5,004 nt of DNA from an uncultured Collinsella sp. (GTDB lineage Bacteria > Actinomycetota > Coriobacteriia > Coriobacteriales > Coriobacteriaceae), in contig CABQNF010000102.1 of assembly GCA_902465465.1 (NCBI GenBank), positions 1-5,004 of the forward strand, given 5' to 3'. Below, in pieces: positions 1 through 4,698 of the stretch; the stretch's first letter is position 1, and each line of letters starts with the position of its first letter. The notes under the pieces are model-generated. The model made no database searches. It had not been told where the DNA came from and saw only the letters and a list, made by a program, of their open reading frames with translations. A program made the translations under genes and the position numbers.

Positions 1-429
1 TTCCGGACGTCAGCGTAATCTCAAATCCCGTTAGTCAACTCATGAGCAAGCCACCTGAGACTACTCATTTCTCCTACTGGCAATGATGACCTGCGACCTG
101 CAGTTTTGCAAACTGTTTGAAAGCCACCTGCGTTGATTCACTTCCTATTGCAGCTGGCGTCTTGCACGCGAAAAGGCATTTGAGTTTCAAAACGGGCGTT
201 TCGGCGCTATCGAGCCTTCAAAGGCATCCCGCCGCGCCCTTTGGGACTAAAACAAAAACTCAAAGCCCTGAGTTCGAAAATAGTTTTTGGAGTTGTCCCG
301 ACTTTTGTCACCGAAGCCGACGAAACGCGACAGGGTGTCACCTGGCGGCACTCGATTCGAGACGGCACCGAAAACTGGATGCAACCGGAATGACGGGACG
401 GCAGAACCGAAGCCATCGAGTAGCGATAG
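1..429. other. Intergenic stretch without a convincing gene
   Basis: No reading frame here resembles a known protein, and none has a good ribosome binding site with a plausible product. The base composition is visibly richer in A and T than the ribosomal genes. It holds an imperfect inverted repeat (243-299), a 10-base direct repeat AAGCCACCTG (48-57 and 121-130), a 9-base repeat ACCGAAGCC (310-318 and 406-414), the palindrome CTCGATTCGAG (351-361) and a short hairpin CAGTTT/AAACTG (101-115). None of these identifies a known element. Confidence 0.6.
243..299. repeat. Imperfect 57-base inverted repeat
   Basis: The ends GGGAC (243-247) and GTCCC (295-299) are complementary, and so are CAAAAACT (253-260) and AGTTTTTG (282-289), separated from the outer arms by 5-base internal loops. 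A competing 6-bp hairpin, AACTCA (257-262) with TGAGTT (269-274), lies inside. On the minus strand this inner hairpin is followed by TTTGTTTT, which resembles a weak terminator. It could be a small mobile or repeat element or part of a structured RNA; one copy cannot decide this. Confidence 0.4.
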
Positions 430-465
430 AAAAAGGCCCGGGTGCCGTGGGGCATCCGGGCCTTT
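430..465 (-). terminator. Intrinsic terminator after rplX
   Basis: In minus-strand RNA a 10-bp stem (AAAGGCCCGG/CCGGGCCTTT, 456-465 with 432-441), one A-C mismatch and four more pairs (TGCC/GGCA) close a CCAC loop. A run of five U residues follows (434 down to 430). It starts 26 bases after the rplX stop and is the strongest terminator in the window. On the plus strand only three T residues follow the stem, so it mainly acts on the minus strand. Confidence 0.92.
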
Positions 466-491
466 GCTAGCAACTTAATGTTGCGGGCAGC

Positions 492-797
492 TTAGAACTT
501 GTGGCCGCACTTCTTGCAGACGCGCAGCTTGTTCTTGCCGTCCTTCTCGTGACCGACGCGGGTAACCTTACCGCACTCGGGGCAAACGAGATTGACGTTG
601 GAGGCGTCGATGGGAGCCTCCTGCGAAACGATACCGCCCTGCTGGTTGGCAGCGTTGGGCTTGACGGCCTTCTTGACGACCGAAACGCCCTCGACAACGA
701 CCTTGTTCTCGGCGGGGAGAGCACGCAGGACAACGCCCTGCTTGCCGCGATCCTTACCAGAGAGAACCTGGACCTTATCGCCCTTCTTGATATACAT
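492..797 (-). CDS. rplX: 50S ribosomal protein L24 (uL24), four-cysteine form
   Basis: Complete 101-residue L24, normal length. It initiates 50S assembly by binding the 5' part of 23S rRNA and lies near the tunnel exit. The KOW motif covers about residues 4-31 (KKGDKVQVLSGKDRGKQGVV). The C-terminal part keeps four cysteines in two CxxC pairs, CPEC at 72-75 and CKKC at 94-97, so it is the presumably zinc-binding form. The ATG has GGGGAG (802-807) in the 13-base gap after rplN. It ends in TAA and is followed after 26 bases by an intrinsic terminator. In most bacteria rplE (L5) comes next; here it is absent, so rplX is the last gene of this transcript. Confidence 0.97.
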   Translation of the reverse strand: MYIKKGDKVQVLSGKDRGKQGVVLRALPAENKVVVEGVSVVKKAVKPNAANQQGGIVSQEAPIDASNVNLVCPECGKVTRVGHEKDGKNKLRVCKKCGHKF

Positions 798-810
798 ATA
801 TCTCCCCTAA

Positions 811-1179
811 CTACAGGGTCTCGGGAGCGAGCGAGACGATCTTCATGTACTTCTTGTCACGAAGCTCGCGAGCGACAGGCCCGAAGATACGGGTGCCGAC
901 GGGCGAACCATCGTTGTTGATGACAACGCAGGCGTTCTCATCAAAGCGAATGTAGGAGCCATCCTTGCGGCGGATCTCCTTAACGGTGCGAACGACGACG
1001 CAACGGACAACGTCCTTCTTCTTGACGTTGGCGCCAGGGGTAGCCTCCTGGACAGCACCGATGAACACATCGCCGATGCCTGCATAACGACGCTTGGAAC
1101 CGCCAAGCACCTTGATGCAGCGAATCTTGCGAGCGCCGGAGTTGTCGGCGACGTTCAGCATGGTTTGCATCTGAATCAT
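811..1179 (-). CDS. rplN: 50S ribosomal protein L14 (uL14)
   Basis: Complete 122-residue L14, the standard length. L14 lies on the interface side of the 50S subunit, forms an intersubunit bridge and is the docking site of the silencing factor RsfS in other bacteria. The N-terminus MIQMQTMLNVADNSGARK is canonical. The family signature runs through residues 60-89 (CVVVRTVKEIRRKDGS then YIRFDENACVVIN), followed by GTRIFGPVARELR (95-107) and the C-terminal KIVSLAPE. The ATG is fixed by alignment to the family and by GGAGG at 1190-1194. It is the first gene after the structured 118-base gap, as in the E. coli spc operon. Its TAG stop is 13 bases before the rplX ATG. Confidence 0.98.
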   Translation of the reverse strand: MIQMQTMLNVADNSGARKIRCIKVLGGSKRRYAGIGDVFIGAVQEATPGANVKKKDVVRCVVVRTVKEIRRKDGSYIRFDENACVVINNDGSPVGTRIFGPVARELRDKKYMKIVSLAPETL

Positions 1180-1297
1180 GGTAGATGTTCCTCCGAACTA
1201 AGAACCGAAGAGAGGTGCGCTGCCTTTATACGGCCTGTGGTATGCAAGCCAGGCATACGCACATCTTCGGAAACGTACAAGTCGTAAGAGCGACTGC
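1180..1297 (-). promoter_or_regulatory. Structured rpsQ-rplN gap, candidate rplN leader
   Basis: The gap is 118 bases long and sits at the classical S10/spc operon boundary. In minus-strand RNA a closed element can form: CCGAAGA/TCTTCGG (1264-1270 with 1205-1211, 7 bp), then a small internal loop, GTGCG/CGCAC (1258-1262 with 1215-1219, 5 bp), and inside it TATGC/GCATA (1253-1257 with 1241-1245, 7-base loop) plus a weak GCC/GGC hairpin (1232-1234 with 1222-1224). A separate small hairpin AGTCG/CGACT (1291-1295 with 1280-1284) follows the rpsQ stop. TATAAA (1225-1230) could serve as a -10 box, but the sequence 17 bases further upstream (CCTGGC) is a poor -35. Structure is seen; regulation of rplN or a weak internal promoter is inference. 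Confidence 0.5.
1187..1198 (-). promoter_or_regulatory. rplN ribosome binding site inside a small hairpin
   Basis: The minus strand reads GTTCGGAGGAAC, so the Shine-Dalgarno core GGAGG (1190-1194) lies mostly in the four-base loop of a 4-bp GTTC/GAAC stem. Ten bases separate GGAGG from the ATG at 1177-1179. The site supports the chosen rplN start. A 4-bp stem is weak, so masking would be modest unless a protein stabilises it. Confidence 0.6.
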
Positions 1298-1558
1298 TTA
1301 TTTAGCGCGCTCGACGACCTCGATGAGGCGCCAACGCTTCATCTTGGACATAGGACGGGTCTCCATAACGCGGACGGTGTCGCCCACGCCAGCCGTGCAC
1401 TCCTCGTCGTGAGCGTGCAGCTTCTTGGAGCTGGTCATCATCTTGCCGTACTTGGGGTGACGCTTGCGCTCGGTGATGGTGACAACAATGGTCTTGGCAC
1501 CGGAGACGGAGGTAACGACACCCGTACGGACCTTACGCGAGTTACGCGAATCAGTCAT
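1298..1558 (-). CDS. rpsQ: 30S ribosomal protein S17 (uS17)
   Basis: Complete 86-residue S17, the usual length. It is a primary 16S rRNA-binding protein of the 30S body with an OB fold. The sequence shows RKVRTGVVTSVSGAKTIVV (residues 8-26), the RHPKYGKM turn (33-40), LHAHDEE (47-53) and the signature GDTVRVMETRPMSKMKRWRL (59-78). The start has AAGGAGA (1563-1569) four bases upstream. In E. coli, rpsQ is the last gene of the S10 operon. Here too it is followed by an unusually long gap (118 bases) before rplN, so an operon or regulatory boundary is plausible, but no clear terminator follows it. Confidence 0.97.
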   Translation of the reverse strand: MTDSRNSRKVRTGVVTSVSGAKTIVVTITERKRHPKYGKMMTSSKKLHAHDEECTAGVGDTVRVMETRPMSKMKRWRLIEVVERAK

Positions 1559-1574
1559 GTTCTCTCCTTAGGTC

Positions 1575-1790
1575 CTACTCGGCGACAGCGGACTTCTCCG
1601 CTGCGATCTCGCGGGCGCGCTGCTCCGTGAGGACGCGAGCGATGTCCTTCTTCACGGTGTTGACGCGAGCGGTGTTGTCCAGCTGGCTGGTGGCCATCTG
1701 GAAACGAAGGTTAAAGAGCTCGGCGCGCATTTCCTTCAGCTTCTCAACGAGCTGAGCGTCCGAGAGCTCACGAATCTCTGCGGGCTTCAT
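1575..1790 (-). CDS. rpmC: 50S ribosomal protein L29 (uL29)
   Basis: Complete 71-residue L29, within the normal range of about 60-75. It is a small two-helix protein at the exit-tunnel rim next to L23, contributing to the docking area for nascent-chain factors. The sequence shows MKPAEIRELSDAQL, then LVEKLKEMRAELFNLRFQ (residues 14-31) and the family signature near TARVNTVKKDIARVLTEQ (40-57), with a short Ala/Glu-rich tail. The ATG overlaps the rplP stop by one base (TAATG), and its ribosome binding site AAGGAGG (1798-1804) lies inside rplP. Sixteen bases separate its TAG from the rpsQ start. Confidence 0.96.
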   Translation of the reverse strand: MKPAEIRELSDAQLVEKLKEMRAELFNLRFQMATSQLDNTARVNTVKKDIARVLTEQRAREIAAEKSAVAE

Positions 1791-2293
1791 TAGTTCTCCT
1801 CCTTGGCGGCGGCGGCGTCCTCAGCAGCCCACTTGGCCTCGAGAGCGGCCTCCTCAGCCATCTCCTTCTCGATGCGCTGCTCAGCGTTCTTGGCAGCAAC
1901 AATCTTGGTCTTGATGGGAAGCTTGTGCTGTGCAAGACGCAGAGCCTCGCGAGCGACCTCCTCGGGCACGCCCTTGACCTCGAACATGATGCGGCCGGGC
2001 TTGACGACGGCCACCCACTCCTCGGGATTACCCTTACCAGAACCCATGCGAGTCTCGGCAGGCTTCTTGGTGATGGGCTTATCGGGGAAGATCGTGATGT
2101 AGACACGACCGCCACGCTTCATGTAGCGGGTCATGGCAATACGAGCGGCCTCGATCTGACGGTTGGTGATCCAATGGGCCTCGAGAGCCTGGATACCAAA
2201 CTCGCCGAAATGCAGCTCGGTATTACCCTTGGCCTGGCCCTTCATGGAGCCACGCTGCACCTTGCGGTGAAGAATACGCTTAGGGGCAAGCAC
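1790..2293 (-). CDS. rplP: 50S ribosomal protein L16 (uL16) with C-terminal extension
   Basis: Complete L16 of 167 residues, longer than the usual 136-145. L16 organises the A-site side of the 50S subunit and contacts tRNA. The conserved body covers about residues 1-134: LAPKRILHRKVQRG, then RQIEAARIAMTR (45-56), FPDKPIT (69-75), RMGSGKGNPEEWVAVVKPG (82-100) and GVPEEVAREALRLA (108-121). Arg82 matches the arginine that is hydroxylated in E. coli (Arg81). After KLPIKTKIVAA (124-134) comes an extra segment of about 33 residues rich in Ala, Glu and Lys, which looks helical. The start is GTG, sharing one base with the rpsC stop (TAGTG), and the TAA stop shares one base with the rpmC ATG (TAATG). 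Both junctions suggest translational coupling. Confidence 0.97.
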   Translation of the reverse strand: MLAPKRILHRKVQRGSMKGQAKGNTELHFGEFGIQALEAHWITNRQIEAARIAMTRYMKRGGRVYITIFPDKPITKKPAETRMGSGKGNPEEWVAVVKPGRIMFEVKGVPEEVAREALRLAQHKLPIKTKIVAAKNAEQRIEKEMAEEAALEAKWAAEDAAAAKEEN

Positions 2294-3003
2294 TACTGAC
2301 CCCTCCTCTCGGAGTTACGACGACGAGGACGGGAAGAGCCCTCGAGTGCAGGGTTGGGAACAGGCTGGCCCGGGAGCTTCTCGCCCAGGTAGATCCAGAC
2401 CTTCACGCCGCAAGCGCCCATGGTGGTGCTGGCGACAGCCGTGCCGTAGTCGATCTTGGCACGAAGGGTGTGCAGAGGCACGCGACCCTCGCGGTACCAC
2501 TCACGACGGCCCATCTCGGCACCGCCGAGACGACCGGAGCACTGGATACGGATGCCCTTAGCGCCGGCCTTGCGGGCGGACTGGACAGCCTTGCGCATAG
2601 CGCGACGGAAGGCAACGCGGCCCTCGAGCTGCTCGGCGATAGACTGAGCAACGAGGTTGGCGTCGAGCTCGGGGCGCTTGATCTCGACAACGTCAACGGA
2701 GAGCTGGCCCTTGGAGACACCAGCGACCTTCTCGAGCTCGGTGCGGAGGGTATCGATCTCGGCACCCTTCTTACCGATGACAACGCCGGGGCGAGCGGTG
2801 AGGATGATGACCTTCACCTTGTCGCCAGCGCGCTCGATCTCGACGCGGGAGACAGCTGCGCGGGAAAGACGCTTCTCGAGGTACTTGCGGATCTCGAGAT
2901 CGTTACCGAGGGTCTTAGCGTAATCCTTCTCTGCGAACCAGCGGGAGCGCCAGTTCTCGGTGATGCCAAGACGGAAGCCGGTGGGGTAGACTTTCTGACC
3001 CAT
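2293..3003 (-). CDS. rpsC: 30S ribosomal protein S3 (uS3)
   Basis: Complete 236-residue S3, close to the E. coli length of 233. It sits at the mRNA entry side of the 30S head and takes part in mRNA unwinding. The N-terminus MGQKVYPTGFRLG is canonical. A type II KH domain follows, with its GxxG loop as GKKG at residues 77-80 (VVIGKKGAEI). The C-terminal domain carries the helicase-associated basic patch FRRAMRKAV (132-140), then CSGRLGGAEMGRREWYREG (155-173) and VPLHTLRAKIDYGTA (175-189). The tail is rich in arginine (RPRRRNSERRG). The ATG has AAAGGAGG (3015-3022) eleven bases upstream, inside the end of rplV. Its TAG stop shares a base with the GTG start of rplP. Confidence 0.98.
   Translation of the reverse strand: MGQKVYPTGFRLGITENWRSRWFAEKDYAKTLGNDLEIRKYLEKRLSRAAVSRVEIERAGDKVKVIILTARPGVVIGKKGAEIDTLRTELEKVAGVSKGQLSVDVVEIKRPELDANLVAQSIAEQLEGRVAFRRAMRKAVQSARKAGAKGIRIQCSGRLGGAEMGRREWYREGRVPLHTLRAKIDYGTAVASTTMGACGVKVWIYLGEKLPGQPVPNPALEGSSRPRRRNSERRGQ
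2300..2307 (-). promoter_or_regulatory. rplP ribosome binding site supporting a GTG start
   Basis: AGGAGGGG on the minus strand lies six bases before the rplP GTG (2291-2293) and within the last codons of rpsC. This strong site and the conserved LAPKR N-terminus support GTG as the true start, although ATG is used by all other complete genes here. Confidence 0.75.
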
Positions 3004-3009
3004 ACAGCT

Positions 3010-3381
3010 TTACGCCTCCTTTCGAGGAGCAACGACGACGGTGATGTGGGAAGTACGCTTCAGAATGCGAGAAGCGGAACCCTTGGCGCGGGGACGGATG
3101 CGCTTAAGCGTCGGACCCTCGTCAACATAGGCAGCGGCGACAACCAGGTTGTCGGCACGCAGACCGTTGTTGTTCTCGGCGTTCGCAACGGCGGAACGGA
3201 GAACCTTCTCGACATCCACGGCGACGGCGCGGTCGCAAAAGTGGAGGATGTCGAAGGCCTGAGCGACAGGCTTGCGGCGGATCAGATCGACCACCAGGCG
3301 GGCCTTGCTGGGGGAAACACGCACGTACTTAGCGACGGCGCGAACCTCGGTGGCCTCAGTTTCAATAGACTTAGTTGCCAT
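3010..3381 (-). CDS. rplV: 50S ribosomal protein L22 (uL22)
   Basis: Complete 123-residue L22; the family is usually about 110-120. L22 contacts all domains of 23S rRNA and sends a long beta-hairpin into the exit tunnel, where some macrolide-resistance mutations map. Visible features are RVSPSKARLVVDLIR (residues 21-35), SAVANAENN (63-71), the hairpin region around residues 87-105 (GPTLKRIRPRAKG), and the C-terminal KRTSHITVVV (108-117). No deletion or insertion is apparent in the hairpin. The first ten residues (MATKSIETEA) are a short, poorly conserved extension. The ATG is preceded by TAGGGGG, in which the rpsS stop is part of the ribosome binding site. The gap to rpsC is 6 bases, and the rpsC ribosome binding site lies in the last rplV codons. 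Confidence 0.97.
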   Translation of the reverse strand: MATKSIETEATEVRAVAKYVRVSPSKARLVVDLIRRKPVAQAFDILHFCDRAVAVDVEKVLRSAVANAENNNGLRADNLVVAAAYVDEGPTLKRIRPRAKGSASRILKRTSHITVVVAPRKEA

Positions 3382-3395
3382 TTACGGTTAACCCC

Positions 3396-3656
3396 CTATT
3401 TGGCCTTGTGGCCACGGAACGTACGAGTCGGCGCGAACTCGCCGAGCTTGTGACCAACCATGGACTCGGTAACATACACGGGCACATGCTTGCGGCCGTC
3501 GTGGACGGCGATGGTGTGACCAACCATCTCGGGGAAGATGGTGGACGCGCGGGACCAGGTCTTCACGACGTCCTTCTTGCCAGCCTCGTTCATCGCGGTG
3601 ATACGCGAGAGAAGGCGAGTCTCCACGAACGGGCCCTTTTTGAGACTTCTGCTCAT
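3396..3656 (-). CDS. rpsS: 30S ribosomal protein S19 (uS19)
   Basis: Complete 86-residue S19, slightly shorter than the about 92 residues of E. coli, with the difference at the C-terminus. S19 sits in the head of the 30S subunit, forms a complex with S13, and its tail reaches towards the A-site tRNA. The sequence begins MSRSLKKGPFV and carries the family signature from IAVHDGRKHVPVYVT (residues 49-63) through MVGHKLGEFAPTRTF (66-80), then ends in the basic RGHKAK. The start is supported by AGGAGA (3665-3670), eight bases upstream. It follows rplB after a 32-base gap and precedes rplV by 14 bases. It ends in TAG, and this stop overlaps the purine-rich run that serves rplV. Confidence 0.97.
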   Translation of the reverse strand: MSRSLKKGPFVETRLLSRITAMNEAGKKDVVKTWSRASTIFPEMVGHTIAVHDGRKHVPVYVTESMVGHKLGEFAPTRTFRGHKAK

Positions 3657-3688
3657 AAGTGCTTTCTCCTAAAACTCGGTATCCGAAA

Positions 3689-4519
3689 TTACTTCTTACG
3701 GCGACGAATGATGTGCTGGTTCGAGACCTTCTTCTTCTTGCGCGTACGAAGGCCCTTCGTCGGCTTACCCCAGGGGGTAACGGAGGGACGACCAGAGGTG
3801 TGGTTCTTGCCCTCGCCACCGCCGTGCGGGTGGTCGACAGGGTTCATGACGGTACCGCGGACGGTCGGGCGCACGTTCATGTGACGCTTACGGCCGGCCT
3901 TGCCGATGACGATGTTGGAGTGATCGGCGTTGCCGACCTCACCGACGGTGGCGCGGCAGGTAACGAGGATGCGGCGCATCTCGGAGGAAGGCATACGGAC
4001 GATGGCGTACTTGCCCTCCTTACCCATCAGCTGGCAGGAGTTACCGGCGGAACGGGCGATAGCAGCGCCCTTGCCCGGCTGGAACTCGACGGCGTGGATG
4101 AGCGTACCGACGGGGATGTCGGCGAGGGGCAGAGCGTTGCCCGGCTTGATGTCGGCGTCAGAACCGGACATGATGGTCTGACCGACCTCGAGGCCCTTGG
4201 GGGCCAGGATGTAGCGCTTCTCACCGTCAGCGTAGTGCAGCAGAGCGATGCGAGCGGAACGGTTCGGATCGTACTCGATCGTGGCAACCTTGGCGGGCAC
4301 GCCGTCCTTGTTGCGCTTGAAGTCGATCACGCGGTAACGACGCTTCACGCCGCCGCCCTGGTGGCGGGTGGTGATGCGGCCGTTGTTGTTACGACCGGCC
4401 TTCTTGGGCAGGGGCTCGAGAAGAGACTTCTCGGGCTTGGTGCAGGTAATCTCGGAGAAGTCGGAGATCGTCTGCCAACGCCTACCAGCGGAGGTCGGCT
4501 TAAGGTGCTTTACAGCCAT
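3689..4519 (-). CDS. rplB: 50S ribosomal protein L2 (uL2)
   Basis: Complete 276-residue L2, the usual bacterial length. L2 binds 23S rRNA near the peptidyl-transferase centre and is needed for subunit association. The N-terminal part holds the OB-fold RNA-binding region (GRNNNGRITTRHQGGGVKR, residues 42-60, then RYRVIDF). The SH3-like middle carries GNALPLADIPVGT (127-139). The C-terminal signature NPVDHPHGGGEG spans 226-237, with His230 matching the conserved histidine called His229 in E. coli. The tail is strongly basic (RTRKKKK, 258-264). The ATG at 4517-4519 was chosen because MAVKHLKPTS is the expected N-terminus and AAAGGG lies six bases upstream; extending to 4594 would add 25 residues unlike L2 and run through the leader hairpin. 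It ends in TAA, 32 bases before rpsS. Confidence 0.98.
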   Translation of the reverse strand: MAVKHLKPTSAGRRWQTISDFSEITCTKPEKSLLEPLPKKAGRNNNGRITTRHQGGGVKRRYRVIDFKRNKDGVPAKVATIEYDPNRSARIALLHYADGEKRYILAPKGLEVGQTIMSGSDADIKPGNALPLADIPVGTLIHAVEFQPGKGAAIARSAGNSCQLMGKEGKYAIVRMPSSEMRRILVTCRATVGEVGNADHSNIVIGKAGRKRHMNVRPTVRGTVMNPVDHPHGGGEGKNHTSGRPSVTPWGKPTKGLRTRKKKKVSNQHIIRRRKK

Positions 4520-4525
4520 TACAAT

Positions 4526-4531
4526 CCCTTT
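4526..4531 (-). promoter_or_regulatory. rplB ribosome binding site, potentially masked
   Basis: AAAGGG on the minus strand lies six bases before the ATG at 4517-4519 and fixes the rplB start. It is weaker than the GGAGG sites of most neighbours. It overlaps 4523-4529, which is perfectly complementary to 4560-4566 in the upstream leader, so pairing would cover the site. Confidence 0.7.
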
Positions 4532-4643
4532 CAATAGGAATCCGTTAGCCATCGCAGACAGGGATTCGAGGTTCTGCCTCGGGTGCGATGACACCGGACG
4601 TATACACGGTTCCGGGCGTGTCCATTTTATACGCCCAAAACCT

Positions 4644-4681
4644 TGAGCTCCCGCCTCCCCTATTTGGGAGGCATGAGCTCA
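4644..4681 (-). other. Strong hairpin after rplW (possible attenuator or processing site)
   Basis: The stem has an outer 7-bp helix (TGAGCTC/GAGCTCA), a G-A mismatch and G-U wobble, then a 7-bp GC-rich helix (GCCTCCC/GGGAGGC) around a 6-base AAATAG loop. It begins 18 bases after the rplW stop. In the RNA it is followed by AAGGUUUUGGG, with only four U residues that are not at the stem base, so it is a poor match to a standard intrinsic terminator. An attenuator, RNase processing site or mRNA stabiliser are all possible. Confidence 0.55.
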
Positions 4682-4698
4682 CTCAACAGCAGCGAGTC

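Larger units (their letters stand above)
4520..4698 (-). promoter_or_regulatory. Structured rplW-rplB gap, candidate rplB leader RNA
   Basis: This gap is 179 bases long, while most genes here are spaced by 0-32. Read as minus-strand RNA it can form, in order: a long hairpin (4644-4650 with 4675-4681 outside, 4653-4659 with 4666-4672 inside, 6-base loop); GGGCGT/ACGCCC (4631-4636 with 4614-4619, 11-base loop); CCGGA/TCCGG (4611-4615 with 4594-4598), which shares bases with the previous one; and CATCGCA/TGCGATG (4584-4590 with 4550-4556) enclosing CGAGG/CCTCG (4577-4581 with 4567-4571). The unpaired strand 4560-4566 is complementary over 7 bases to 4523-4529, which overlaps the rplB Shine-Dalgarno. 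A TATAAA -10-like site lies at 4626-4631, but no good -35 is seen. Regulatory function is inferred; the pairings are read directly. Confidence 0.6.

Noticed and set aside
3..86. An open plus-strand frame from the left edge ending in TGA, possibly the tail of a gene outside the window
   Set aside because: Only 27 residues are visible, with no recognisable family. The following CAGTTT/AAACTG hairpin (101-115) has a 3-base loop and few T residues, so it is weak support as a terminator.
117..470. A plus-strand 117-residue open frame in the gene-free stretch
   Set aside because: It resembles no family I know, has no clear ribosome binding site, and runs through the rplX terminator hairpin. Low-complexity, atypical composition suggests chance.
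207..473. A minus-strand 88-residue open frame after rplX
   Set aside because: Its start lies just before the terminator and its first codons are the terminator hairpin itself, with no ribosome binding site. Not a credible gene.
1280..1295. Terminator for the S10 operon just after rpsQ
   Set aside because: The AGTCG/CGACT hairpin has only 5 bp and is followed by TTGTACGTTT rather than a T run, so it does not look like an intrinsic terminator.
2470..3453. A long plus-strand open frame (327 residues) opposite rpsC and rplV
   Set aside because: It is the antisense of three certain ribosomal-protein genes. Long antisense frames are common in GC-rich genes with biased codons, and the product shows no recognisable domain.
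3659..4537. A plus-strand 292-residue open frame opposite rplB
   Set aside because: It mirrors the whole of rplB, is rich in Val, Leu, Gly and Asp as expected for an antisense shadow, and has no supporting signals.
4520..4594. Extension of rplB by 25 residues to an ATG at 4594
   Set aside because: The extra residues do not look like L2, the region folds as RNA, and a good start with AAAGGG exists at 4519.
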